64,000 nucleotides of DNA from Heligmosomoides polygyrus polygyrus. Lineage: Eukaryota; Nematoda; Chromadorea; Rhabditida; Heligmosomidae. The first letter of the stretch is position 1. Every line of letters begins with the position of its first letter. The stretch covers positions 6,992,934 to 7,056,933 of the forward strand of contig OX377201.1 of assembly GCA_947396885.1 (NCBI GenBank), written 5' to 3'. The position numbers were made by a program, and so were the translations under genes. The notes beneath the pieces are model-generated. The model saw only the letters and a list, made by a program, of their open reading frames with translations. It had not been told where the DNA came from and made no database searches. Shown here piece after piece: positions 21,485 to 43,693 of this stretch.

Positions 21485-21720
21485 CTCCATGCCGTCTATT
21501 CGACTCCACTGTTCTTCCTGCCCCTACATACGTCCAGAGACCTGGGCCATGCGAAGGCAGGATGAACACGCGACCAACGTAGCGCGTGGAATCGAGAGGA
21601 CGATGCTCGGAGTGACACGCCTTAGGCAAGTGAGAGAAGGCCTCCGGAGTTCCGAGCTTCGTCGACGTTCGAAGATCAGAAGCGCTGTCGCATGGACCAA
21701 GTGCACGAAAATTAGGAATT
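21485..21720 (+). pseudogene. LINE (RTE-like) C-terminal fragment
   Basis: The plus strand encodes ETWAMRRQDEHATNVARGIE, then RTMLGVTRLRQVREGLRSSE and LRRRSKIRSAVAW. This closely parallels the LINE at 35584-36360 (ETWAIRKQDERAISVV, RTMLGVTRLTQVREGLRSSE). Only about 80 residues downstream of the reverse transcriptase domain remain. No tail or target duplication was found. Confidence 0.7.
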
Positions 21721-22188
21721 AATCAATTAATTGGAGCTAATTGGATTTCGCACATGCCAAAAGGTCATTGGACGCTCTACATAGGGAACCGTTTTGTTAT
21801 CCTCCACGAAAGCCCTTCTTAAGCCAAGGGCTACTCACTAGACTACCTTGTATTAGACAAGGACGATTGGAGTCGTTGCTGGATCCCGATCGAGCACAAT
21901 ATCAGTTAACGTTTCAGCAAATGACACGTGACTTCCCTGATACTAAACTATGTGCACAGCGAAAAGAATGATAGCGGTTCAGGCGAAACTGGTCCAGGCG
22001 AAACTATCTATGAAGAAGATATTCTGATGAACGAGTGGTTGACGTGATCCTGCCCAGTGAAAGAGAAGAAGAGAGAAATGATCTTTTGGATGCGTCCTAA
22101 TCGTAGGAGCCATGGAATAGTTTGCGTTGCCATTGCTTTACTTGAGTCTCCACAACGACTTCACTGGCGATGTTTTTACTTTTAATAT

Positions 22189-22300
22189 GATAAAGGATGA
22201 AGGTGGGGATTAGTCAGCCCCTTCGCAAGATGCGCCATTCTGCGTCCTACTTTTTACGTGCTATTCTGGAAGCAATTTGAAAGCGTTTTTGGCTCACGCA
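22189..22300 (-). repeat. SINE-B 3' fragment
   Basis: ATAAAGGATGAAGG, GATGCGCCATTCTGCG and GAAGCAATTTGAAAGCG follow the family order on minus. The rest is lost. Confidence 0.45.
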
Positions 22301-22423
22301 TTGACTTCTATCTAGTATCTGGTACCCTACGGCAAGGCACTTTCGAGGTCCAGTTAGACAACTGTTGTTTATAGAAAATACAGCCATGCACAATTTATAA
22401 AAATTGACTGCCATTAAAAAGGT

Positions 22424-22714
22424 GGGGCGCGTGTAGCGCAGTCGGAGGAGGCGCTGACTGTCACCTGCACCCGATACCAGGTTCCTGGTTCGGATTTCCC
22501 GCCCAGGACAATCAAGCCTTCCATCCCTCCGCGGTCGGTGAATTGGTAGCAGACTTGTCTGGGAAGGATAAAGCGCTGACTTGTTCATCGGCTAGCCACC
22601 ACAAGCCATTGTATGGCCAAATACGCATTCAAATCGCCTCCACGGCGTCCCGTAAAGATATAATGCGTGGCGCATCCTAAAAGGAATTGAGTAACATCGT
22701 CCTTTATCCTTTAT
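22424..22714 (+). repeat. SINE-B with short target duplication
   Basis: The head has TAGCGCAGTCGG and GGTTCGGATTTCCC; the tail is CCTTTATCC. AAAAAGGT flanks it at 22416-22423 and 22722-22729. Confidence 0.8.
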
Positions 22715-22942
22715 TCTATCCAAAAAGGTACGCATATATTTGTCTAGCCGATGAATTATCTTGCCCGCATCACACAAGGATACTAGTGATCTGACATAAA
22801 TGTTTCTGGTCTACAATATTTAGTATCTGTATCTGTATTAATTTACAATAATAATATAAATGTTTTATAATGATAATGATAATATAATAATGATGATAAT
22901 TAATGTTTTGTTATTGTTATTATTATAGAATTTCAATTAGTC

Positions 22943-24563
22943 GGCATTCAGTCAGAATCGGCATCAATAATGAGAATGGCCATCTTCTTACGGATCGCAA
23001 GAAGGCATTGAAGCGGTGGCGCGACTACTTTGAGGAAATCTCTACAGTAGAATTTCCTCATCCAGCCATCCCTTCCACGGCTCCAACCCACGGCCCCGTT
23101 CAGAAGATCACCGTGGAGGAGATTGAAGCGGCTTTGAAGAAGATGAGGCCAGGCAAAGCGACTGGGCCCGATGACGTGGCAGCTGATTTGTGGAAGTCCA
23201 AGTACTGGTACCCTGCTGAGTGGTTGGCGAAGTTCTTTAATCAGGTTGTGGCGGAGAGGAAAGTGCCTGAGTGTTGGCGTCAAAGTACGACGATTCCAAT
23301 TTGGAAGAAGAAGGGCAGACCTGCAGACTGCTCCAATTACCGTCCGATTCGCTTGCTTTCGCACAGCATGAAGATCTTTGAGCGAGTTGTCGATGGACGA
23401 ATTCGGGACATCGTCCAGCTTTCCAGCAATCAGTGCGGCTTCGTGGCTGGCTGTGGCACCGTTGATGCCATACATGCCGTCCGCCTCCTGATAGAGAAGC
23501 ATCGCGAGAAACAGAAGCCAGTGCATATCGCCTTTCTCGACTTGGAGAAGGCCTTTCACCGCGTACCGCGTGAAGTGATATGGTACGCCCTGCGTCAACA
23601 TGGAGTTCCTGAAGAGCTCATAGAGTGGGTGCGAATTCTCTACTCTTGTCCAAAGAGTCGAGTTCAAGCTGCAGCTGGGACCTCGATGGAGTTTCCCATC
23701 TCTGTCGGAGTACACCAGGGTTCTGCGCTTTCCCCACTCCTCTTTGTTGTCGTCATGGATGCCATCACACGAGATCTTGGACGTTGCTTTATGCCGATGA
23801 CGTGATGCTCGCTAGCGAAGATAAAGGAGAACTCGAGCGAGAGTTGCAAGCTTGGTGTGATCGCTTGGAGCGGTTTGGACTCAGATTGAACGTGAAGAAG
23901 ACCGAGTATTTAACGACGGACGTTACCGAGTCCAGCTCCATCAAGGTTAACGGCATCGAGCTTCCACGCACTGCGGTCTTTAAGTACCTGAGATCAGCAG
24001 TCGCGTCTGACTGCAAACTGATGGTCGAAGTGAATTCACGCGTGAGTGCAGCTTGGTCCAAGTGGCGCTTGTTGACTGGGGTGCTCTGCGACAAGAAGAT
24101 ACCAGAGCGCTTTAAGTCGAAGATCTACAGGGCAGTCGTCCGGCCGGTAGCGATGTACGGCGCTGAGTGTTGGCCAGCGACCAAGGAAGTTGAAACGCGC
24201 CTCAGCGTCATGGAGACGAAGATGCTGCGCTGGACGGCGGGAGTCACGCGCATGGACCGCATCCGAAACGATGCTATTCGGGAGAAGTTCGGTGTCGCGC
24301 CGATAACTGACAAGATGCGCGAAGCTCGCTTACGATGGTACGGCCACGTTCTGCGTGGAGAAGAGGACAGCGTCCGCAAGATAGGCCTTAACTTCGAGGT
24401 AATAGGAAAGCGGCCTAGAGGGCGCCCGAAGCAGCGCTGGGCTGATACGTTACATACGGACTTGAAAGTAGCTGGTGTCCACCCCGATCTAGCGCTGGAT
24501 CGGGAAAGGTGGCGTCATGACACCAGAATAGCGGACCCCGCTACGAAGCGGGACAAACGCTGA
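22943..24563 (+). pseudogene. RTE reverse transcriptase, frame broken by a 16-bp deletion
   Basis: This encodes reverse transcriptase of a non-LTR retrotransposon. It opens in the region just upstream of the RT domain (WRDYFEEISTVEFPHP). The frame continues through the fingers (GPDDVAADLWKSKYW, TTIPIWKKKG) and motif A (FLDLEKAFHRVPRE, where the sister copies have AFDRV). Motif B region GVHQGSALSPLLF follows. At about 23778 some 16 bp present in the copies at 53.8 and 59.7 kb are missing, which moves motif C (YADDVMLASE) to another frame (ending 24563). The C-terminal part WYGHVLRGEEDSVRK and KRPRGRPKQRW is intact. The endonuclease domain is missing through 5' truncation. Confidence 0.85.
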
Positions 24564-24577
24564 AGAAGAAGAAGAAG
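22943..24577 (+). mobile_element. RTE-type LINE, 5'-truncated, 18-bp target duplication
   Basis: ATAGAATTTCAATTAGTC stands at 22925-22942 and 24578-24595. The insert ends in a (GAA)n tail right after the ORF stop. The same 3' end is seen at 54617 and 60546. Confidence 0.88.
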
Positions 24578-24595
24578 ATAGAATTTCAATTAGTC

Positions 24596-25081
24596 ACTTT
24601 TGGTCATATTTTTGCCTTAAGCAACGTAATACATAAACTTATACTTATACTTATAATTTCAATATTTCATACTATTTAACATTACTTGCTAAAACTATAT
24701 CCAATTGTTTATTTAATTAACATGTTATCTTCTACTCATCTATGTCCACTGTTCACTCATCTTCTTAAATTGTGTCTGGCTGTTTTTCCTAGTCTTCTTT
24801 CCTTTATTTTACATCTTTGTTCGTCTTATCTTCCTACTATTTTCGTATTCATCATTCTCTTCTCATATAGACAGATTTTATCTGAAAATATGCGCCTCTT
24901 CTTCACTGAAGAACCTCGGTAGGAGCACCGCACAAAGGTTCGCTTGAAGACAGTGGCGAAGCGAACTTTCTTATGTGTTTTATATCATATATCGTAGATT
25001 TATTTATTCATTTACAATAAAAAATTAACACTTTACACCTTTCCTTATCTCTATGAAATTCTATATTTTCTTATGTTTTAT
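24596..25081. other. AT-rich, no gene recognised
   Basis: Pyrimidine- and AT-rich sequence. The longest ORF (about 78 codons, hydrophobic) looks compositional. Confidence 0.4.
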
Positions 25082-25083
25082 TA

Positions 25084-25471
25084 GGTTGTCTGGAAATAAA
25101 TGTGCGTTTTGCATTTATTATTATTGGAGTAATTTTTCCAATTAAGCATGTTTTACACCTCAAAGTGTTATATACCATTCGGAAGCCAAGTTCATGCTTC
25201 CTTTAACCATTCTTCGAATTTTGTTTAGATCATAAATGTTCCCCAATTTTGAGCTCTGCCGTTTCTGAACGCAATTTTCGCTACATTTTTCTCTACGAAT
25301 CCAAACTTGGTATCAGTGCAGCTGAAGCGGCCCGCAACATCAACGCTGCATTTGGGCTAGGAACGGGCTAAGCTAAGGAATGCACCATTCGTCAATGGCT
25401 TGATCAAAGGTTTCGAACTGGAGATGAAGGTTTCGAAGATGAAGACCGAGGTAGGCCGCCATCAGTCCTTA
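25084..25471 (+). mobile_element. Mariner 5' fragment
   Basis: The inverted end GGTTGTCTGGAAATAAATGT follows TA. The plus strand encodes the transposase N-terminus: FLYESKLGISAAEAARNINA, a stop after GLGTG, then CTIRQWLDQRFRTGDEGFED. It ends abruptly at the SINE-B at 25472. Confidence 0.7.
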
Positions 25472-25705
25472 ATTCGGATTTCCCGCCCAGGCCAACCAAG
25501 CCTTCCATCCCTCGGGGGTCGGTGAATTGGTACCAGACCTGTCTGGGAAGGTTAGGGCGCTAACGTGATCATCGGCTGGCCACCGCAAGTATGGCCAAAT
25601 ACGCATTCAACTCGCCTCCACGACATCCAGTAGAAGTAGAATGCGTGGCGCATCCCAAAAGAGATTGAATAACGCCGTCCTTTATCCTAACCTTTATCCT
25701 TTATT
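25472..25705 (+). repeat. SINE-B, head truncated
   Basis: Starts within the B box region (AATTCGGATTTCCCGCCC) and then runs the full body to the CCTTTATCC repeats. Confidence 0.75.
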
Positions 25706-26060
25706 TAACAGCAAACAGCCACAGCCTTCGTTTTCTGAAACGACAAAACAGCGCAGTCTCCTTTCAGTCGTGGTGAACAGCACGTTCCTTGTTCTCAGAA
25801 AATTATCCCAAAATTATCATTCACTGTCGCGCAAGAGAAAAAAAACGTTCGGTTTCAGTTGCATCTAGCTGGACGGCCGTTACAAAGGTGGAAAAAAGCC
25901 TTTTCACGATGGATGGATAGCTGAACCACTGATGGAATGGCCACGTCGCTCGCTCAGGTACTGTAGATGATTGAGCAAAGGTCGACACGCCAAGGACAGG
26001 CCTAATGGGTTTCGATTTAAGGCGAGAATGAATCGCTGCGAGCCCCGTTCATCTACGGCG

Positions 26061-36876
<10,816 letters not shown>

Positions 36877-37117
36877 CGTGCCGCTCAAGTGCCATTTTTT
36901 AGAAGTAGACCTTTACTTGCCCATGAAAGTCCACCATCTATAGAGGTCCTTGCTTGTACACATATAATCACCATATTAGCAGGTCTTTCTATCCATTATT
37001 CCATGTACAACTCTTCATTCCCGTATTCCTGCACAACAGCAGGATGAGTTGGGAACACCTCATGTATGCATGCCTACTGTGCATTTGATGGGCTTTGTCT
37101 ACTTATTTCATGCAAAA

Positions 37118-37123
37118 AATAAA
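37118..37123 (+). terminator. Poly(A) signal of collagen 2
   Basis: AATAAA lies 242 nt after the collagen 2 stop, and it is followed within 15 bp by the SINE-A at 37137. Confidence 0.5.
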
Positions 37124-37136
37124 CGTTGTATATTTA

Positions 37137-37460
37137 TAACGATGTTTTGTTGCGATCAAAACTTCTAGCGCCAGGCGGGACTCGAACCCACACCTCCCTC
37201 TAACCGGGCATGCTGATATCAGCGGCCAGCTCATCCCGGATACGGGTGAGTGCTGATCGGTCCCACGAGGTGTGGATGTTGCGTTCGATCAAACGGCGCC
37301 GGTGGTGTAATGGCGTAGAGCATTCCCGCCCGGTTAGAGGGAGGTGCGGGTTCGAGTCCCGCCTGGCGCTAGAAGTTTTGATCGCAACAAAACATCGTTA
37401 TGACAGCTCACAACCTCGATACCAGCCACTTGAGGCTTAATGAAACTGATTTGAATCGTT
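37137..37460 (+). repeat. SINE-A, plus copy with inverted 5' stub
   Basis: 37137-37207 is the tRNA-like end in minus orientation. It joins the full plus copy (GATATCAGCGGCCAGCTC, head GCGCCGGTGGTGTAATGG, B box GGTTCGAGTCC, tail GAAACTGATTTGAATCG). This is the best preserved SINE-A body. Confidence 0.78.
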
Positions 37461-38273
37461 GTATATTTAGCCTATGTATTAGATTGAGTCATAAATTTTA
37501 CAACAAAATTAGCCTTCTATCAAAAATAAGACTTATTACAAAAGTAAAATGATTTACTTGAACGAAGTAATTGCCGTTATTCTCTATGAGACTCTTCCGC
37601 TTCATGCACTGAGTGGATTACATCCCTGTAGACATCAGTAGGTTTCGACATGCAGAAAAGCGGTGCACACAAAATTCTGTGCATTAAATTTTTTTACGAA
37701 ATTTTTTAACGGAAATTTTTCGTTAAATTTCGTTAAAAAATAAAATTAGCTGCAAGACATTATTTCACGTATAAAAATCAAGAAAACCTTATAGGTTTCA
37801 AATTCAAGAGGTCAACAGCTAAAGTTCAAGGAGTTGAGTGTAACAGTGCAATGCAAAATAAACAATTCGACATCAACAAACACAGAGCAATAAACAAGCC
37901 TTCAATATCAAATTTTCTTGAGGGCGGAATAAGAACAGGTACGGAATTACCCCTGGAGATGATAACCGACAAAGCATCTTATTATGTGCGATCAAGCCAA
38001 ACCCGGAGTTCCCCCTTTCCTGGTTCTTTGCGAAACCGCTTTGTGTGACTGTTACACGAGCATGTACAATTCCAATGAGGGCAACAGCCCACTAAGTACC
38101 GAAAGTTTTAATAAAAATGCAATTAAAGCCTATCAGTGGGATGTTAACACGTTGCCGAACGCACGGTTTTCGAGTGCTGGTGAGTGGGACCAATCCATTT
38201 CCTTTGCAGCGTGACACGACATCGTGTCACGCGGCCCTACATTGCCGAAAAGGTGTGGCACGTCGTCAATGTG

Positions 38274-38516
38274 TTAAGGTTCATAAGAAGTAGCTCTCCA
38301 AATTTTTGCTATTAGCGTTTTTCTAAACTCGTTCAGAATACGTCCATCGACCGAAATCATTCTCTCCGTCTTGACTGTTCCCGGTGGCGAGCAAATGTAT
38401 TCTGGGATAAGCAGCGCCAGGCGAGGAGAGGCATATCTTACGAGGAGATTAGACCAGTACCTTTGTGTGGATCCGTTGATGTGCTTGGGGGCTCGGAGAA
38501 AAAAATTTAACTCCAA
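38274..38516 (-). pseudogene. hAT transposase C-terminal dimerisation domain fragment
   Basis: An open minus frame of about 80 residues. INGSTQRYWSNLLVRYASPR, LALLIPEYICSPPGTVKTER and MISVDGRILNEFRKTL match the pattern of the hAT C-terminal domain. That pattern is a Trp-Asn pair, then LA.L...YL..P.T...SER.FS..G and R..L. The RNase H-like catalytic part and the BED finger are absent. Without the rest it cannot act as a transposase. Confidence 0.72.
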
Positions 38517-38529
38517 AATGCATTGAACG

Positions 38530-38735
38530 ACAGCGATAAAGAACAGTGTTACTCAATCCGCTTTGGGATGCACCACACATTCTACGTCTACGGGATTTTG
38601 TGGAGGTGACTTAATTGTGTATTTAGAGACAAAATGACTTGCGGTGACCAGCCGTTGAAGAAGTCAACGATTTTTCCTTCCCAGACAAGTATGGGACCAT
38701 CTTCTCCGTCCCCGAAGGGATGGAAGGCTTGGCTG
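38530..38735 (-). repeat. SINE-B, degenerate, inside the hAT relic
   Basis: GGGATGCACCACACATTC, GACTTGCGGTGACCAGCC and TTCCCAGACAAGTATGGGA follow the family order. The head is missing. Confidence 0.6.
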
Positions 38736-39974
38736 AGAAAAAAACCCGTTAAAATTCCGTTAAATTTCTAAAAAAATTCCGTTAAGTCGTTAAGCCAGAT
38801 TTAACGAAAAATGACGTTAATTCGTTAAATTCGTTAAATCGTTAACCGTTAAATGTGCACCCCTGATGGAGAAGTCCTGCACCGCCGACGTGACGTCATC
38901 AACTCTAGCGCCTACCACGGCGGAAGTGATCCATCGACGGAAGCAGATGGCTGTCAGGCGGAGCAGTGTCCGAAGTGTATGGTGGTTGCTTAGTTTTGGT
39001 CCAATCCAATGTCTAGGCTTCTGCCAGCGTCTGAAGTGCCGTAAGCGGTCAGCTGTTGCCCTGATGGGAGAAACATTGGCTCATATCGGCTTCCTTCTCA
39101 TTAATTTTTGTTGGATATAGTCGACTTGTTGACAAAAGCGAACGCTGAGGATGGATTGACTATGTGAAGCAGCTCCCGATTCACTGGACCACTACACTTG
39201 CACCAAACGCACAGCAGGACCTTCATTCGGTGGAGCTCCGGTTTGGCGTCGGAACCCCCAGCTCGTTGCGTTCCAGCTGTTGCTTTCCGGCTTTACAGTT
39301 GTAGTGAAGCATCTCCTCTTCATCGCTGGTAAGGAGTCGATCCAGGCCCCCCCCATTGAACCGCTGCCGGAGCCCTCGCCATTCGGAAGCACAGCGATTT
39401 ACTTGGGTTTCCGTCAACGCATATGAGGCACTGACGAAGGCGATTTTAGCGACCTTCCAGTCTTCTGAAGTCGACGAGCGCTGGTTCTTGGGAAGTGGGA
39501 GATATATGCGGTCAGTCCTAGTGTGGTTTGAGAAGAATTCGACTCGACGGGTTGGTGTAGGCGCCCTTTGTTTACAGCGTTGATCTTCCCGGGAGTGGTT
39601 TGTCTTTGTTGCCCCTCTGGGCGGGAAGGAACTTCTTGTTCCATTTCCAATAATTCATTCGGTTAGGCATGAACTTACCGGTGACTTCCTCATTGTGCTT
39701 GGCCCCGTCGCTAGGTTGCTGCCGAGCTTGAACTAATTGAAAATGAAATCAACCCTTTTTCAGGTTGAGTGGTCATCGTTCTAGTCAATAAAACTCTTCA
39801 ACAACGCAAGGAAAATTAACATTTCATAACTCAAAATGATCGCTAGGAAACAAGCTTTCAAACACAATATAATACTTCAGCGAATCTACTTTGGGTTCCA
39901 AAAAAAATGTAGCAAAATTTCAAAAAGCAAACAAAAAATTATGACTAACCCAACCTAATATCATCGGCAGAAGG

Positions 39975-40271
39975 GTGAAAGGATAAAGGACGGCGCTGCT
40001 CAATCCCTTTTGGGATACGCCACGCATTTGACTTCTACTGGATGTCGAGAAGGCGATTTGAATGCGTATTTGGCCATACACTGACTTGCGGTGGCAAGTC
40101 GATGGAAACGTCAACGATTTATGCTTCCCAGACAAGTCTGGTACCAATTCACCGACCTCGGAGGGATGGAAGACTTGGTTGGGCCGGGTGGGGGGAAATC
40201 CTAATCAGGAATCCTGGTATCGGATGCATGATACACAACTGGCGCCTCCTCCGACTGCACTACACGCGCCC
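39975..40271 (-). repeat. SINE-B, full length
   Basis: A minus copy from the AAGGATAAAGGACGGCG tail to the head GGGCGCGTGTAGTGCAGTC. Confidence 0.8.
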
Positions 40272-40425
40272 GCCGATTGAAGTGAATAAAATAGTGTCAG
40301 TTATTCCGTTTCATCACTCCTTGGGCCACTCATTGTTTAGATCCTTCCTAGGACGAAAATGATCAACGTTACAGCGGTAAGATTTAACAGCGGATTCACC
40401 ATAAAACGACCTTACAGAGCTATTA

Positions 40426-41329
40426 GGGGGGGGCCAAAAGTAATGAGACAAAATGAAAAAAAATCTTTATCTCCTTATAACTCAATTACAACTCAACGAT
40501 GCTGAGGAGTGTATTTGCCATTAAGGGCAAGGACCTTGCTACCATTGCTCAGCCCACTTCCTGATCCCATCCTTCCAGAACTGCTTGAGCCTGGTGTTGA
40601 TCAACTGCCCGATATGGTTGTCAAGGACTGCTTGGGTTCTTGTGTCCCTTCCGACTAGGAAGTCCTGTAGGCTCAAGTAGTAGTGGTAGTTGCATGGAGA
40701 GATGTACAGCGAATACGGTGGGTGAGGCATGGAACGTAGCCCAGCTGGCCAAGCTTATCCGTGCTTACTTGTTCCCGATGGGGTGCGGCGTTGTCGAAGA
40801 GGAGAACCTTCTTGAAGCGCTGCGAATGAATAAGAGCGAGTCGCCGGCCCATCTCTTCTATTTCATTCACCATGGCCTTGGAGTTCATCGCGGTGCTCTT
40901 GGGAAACAGCTTCCGGTAAACCGATCCATGGGCGCAGACCCAAAAGCTCCAAAGATGCTTCTCGCTGTGAGCATCTCGCCGAACGAAGGTCGGTAACAAT
41001 TCACCAGGCCTCACCCAGACTCGCTGCTTGGCAGGGTTAAGGTAGAAGACGTACTTCTCATCTTGCGTGAATATTGAGCTCAGGCTGCTCGGGGTTGGGA
41101 ATTGGGGGAGATTTGAGCGACACAGGTCGACTCGTCAGACTGGGGTTTCGGCATGAGACAGGCTTGGGTTTTTGACATGCTTCTGGAAAGGGCGGAAGTG
41201 GTAACTTTTCAGATGGGCTTCAGTAAGTAGCATACAAACATACAAATACAACAAGCACGAAACCAGACTCCAGCCACGAGATATATGGACACGGCATGGG
41301 GTGTCTCATTACTTTTGCCCCCCCTCCCC
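40426..41329 (-). mobile_element. Poly-G-ended mariner, deletion derivative (copy 3)
   Basis: TA-flanked, 904 bp. The minus strand has VRPGELLPTFVRRDAHSEKH and LLFDNAAPHREQVSTDK, with a frameshift near 40728 (TACGTTCCATGCC) before SLYISPCNYHYYLS. It is very similar to copy 2 and carries the same internal deletion. Confidence 0.78.
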
Positions 41330-41518
41330 TAATACCGAGCTTCGTACGCCGTTTTACCAGCCGTCAGAGCGGCCTCTCGTCGTACTAATAACTTATCATC
41401 AATTCTAGCTGCCATCTCTGTCATGGTTTATGCGGGAAGACCACCTTAACTACGTCGAGTGGGGCAGGTTAAAAACGGTAATGAAGAGAGGCTGCTTTTC
41501 TAGAGATATTAATTGCTA

Positions 41519-41813
41519 AGGGCGCGTGTAGCGCAGTCGGAGGAGGCGCGACTGTCGCGTGCACCCGATACCAGGTTCCTGGTTCGGATTTCCCGCCCAG
41601 GCCAACCAAGCCTTCCATCCCTCCGGGGTCGGTGAATTGGTACCAGACTTGTCTGGGAAGGATAAAGCGCTGACTTGTTCATCGGCTGGCCACCGCAAGT
41701 CATTGTATGGCCAAATACGCATTCATGTCGCCTCCACGACATCCCGTAGAAGTAGAATGCGCTGGCGCATCCCAGAAGGGATTGAGTAACGCCGTCCTTT
41801 ATCCTTATCCTTT
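41519..41813 (+). repeat. SINE-B with 11-bp target duplication
   Basis: Close to the family consensus: TAGCGCAGTCGG, GGTTCGGATTTCCC, tail CCTTTATCC. ATTAATTGCTA stands at 41508-41518 and 41814-41824. Confidence 0.88.
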
Positions 41814-41824
41814 ATTAATTGCTA

Positions 41825-42470
<646 letters not shown>

Positions 42471-42709
42471 TCTTTTATATATAGTAGGATAAGGAATTTC
42501 ACAGAGATTTCGCCATAACGATTGCTGTTAAGTCGCATTGTCTTCGTTTTCGGCTGTAATTTCTCTGTTCAACTGCTGTAAGTCGTTCATGAATTTGGTG
42601 TCTTCGCTTTCGTTGACTCTGCGATGTTTACCTGTAGAAAACCATTTTTCTGGCCACTTCCTGAAACCTTAGCCATGATCAGTTGGCGCGAATGCTTGCG
42701 AACGCCCTA

Positions 42710-43142
42710 CTTCGATTTTTCGATCTATCCTAGTCCGGGGGGCCACATAACTAAAAAGTAGGTAACAAAATGAATTGAAACTTTCTGAGCGGCTCCTGGA
42801 GAACGAGTTGAAACCTAAAAGAAACCAAAAACGAACGAACAAAGAAAAATCGCCGCGGTTTACAACCGTTTCGGCGGGCAAAGTGCAACGGAATGGAGGC
42901 ATGCCGCATGCTGACCGCCGGCTGACATGTCATAACCAGGATCTAACATGGTGAGGAGGGCACACAACCTTGCAGGCCTACAACCGCAACAAATGCAATT
43001 TTTCGTTTTTTCTTTGCAACTTTTTCTTCTTTAGGGTCCTATGTTGTTCTGTAAGAGCCGCAAGTAAGTCTCAAGTGAATTTGTTACATATAATACTTTT
43101 TATGTTATGTGCCCCCCGGACTGGGATAAATCCGATTTTTCT
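42710..43142. repeat. Foldback element, about 430 bp
   Basis: 42710-42875 and 42976-43142 are inverted copies (outer core AGTCCGGGGGGC next to CACATAAC; inner core CGGTTTACAACCG and CGGTTGTAGG). About 100 bp lies between. No ORF or clear target duplication was found. Confidence 0.55.
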
Positions 43143-43693
43143 GTTAAATTCTGTTAATTCGATTTTATTGTTTAAACAAACAAAGATATAGTTTGTTTCT
43201 TTTTGCAATTAACAGCCGGAAATATAAAACAAGAACTAAGAGCATACACGAAGAAAAAATATGTTCAAAACTATTTATCAATATACACGTACAACATGGA
43301 ACGGACGAAATGAGCTTCCAAATTAGTCGAGACAACATTTGTCCCTGCTAACAAAGAGAAGAGATTAGGTGCGCCTAATCCTCTGTCGCCCTGCATATCA
43401 GCAACTATTTCTACTCTTATCTGTACAGACCTTAAAACCGTAGCGATACAGCGCTTTGGGATTGACGTCATCTTATGCGTGAAGCACAACCGGATTTAAA
43501 ACGCATTTAAACTAAACATGATGAAGGGATACAATTAAGGTTAATATTCAAAAATCGCAACATACAAGAACGGGCTTGGAAATAAATAACAGCTCTTGAC
43601 TAGCAGCAGAAGCGTGCTGGCTATGATACGACAAGCAAAGAATCCGCAAACTTGAAAAGTTGTGGAAAACCCCCCAGCTGTACAAAGTACTAA

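Larger units (their letters stand above)
37658..38865 (-). mobile_element. hAT-type deletion derivative
   Basis: The ends AAGCGGTGCACA (left) and CAGGGGTGCACA (right, read inward) resemble hAT termini. The 8-bp flanks ATGCAGAA (37650) and ATGGAGAA (38866) differ at one base, consistent with the hAT 8-bp target duplication. Subterminal regions are rich in CGTTAAAT motifs in both orientations. The only coding relic is the C-terminal dimerisation domain. Confidence 0.72.
37482..39955 (-). mobile_element. Mariner (GGTTGAGTCATAAATTTT family) carrying a hAT relic
   Basis: The left end (AGATTGAGTCATAAATTTT) and right end (complement of GGTTGGGTTAGTCATAAT) are flanked by TA. Subtracting the 1.2-kb hAT insert leaves about 1,260 bp, a normal mariner. 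The minus-strand transposase (about 39660-39120) is badly decayed but keeps TETQVNRCASEW and LLTSDEEEMLHYNC, corresponding to the linker and first catalytic Asp region. Confidence 0.7.

Noticed and set aside
25971..26060. Upstream Met codons as the collagen 2 start
   Set aside because: The nematode collagen N-terminal domain begins close to the hydrophobic segment, so the ATG at 26061 is preferred. The upstream codons are charged and not family-like.
41520..41600. SINE-B heads as functional tRNA genes
   Set aside because: The excellent A box is always followed by the same body and tail, often with target duplications. No normal anticodon stem is evident.
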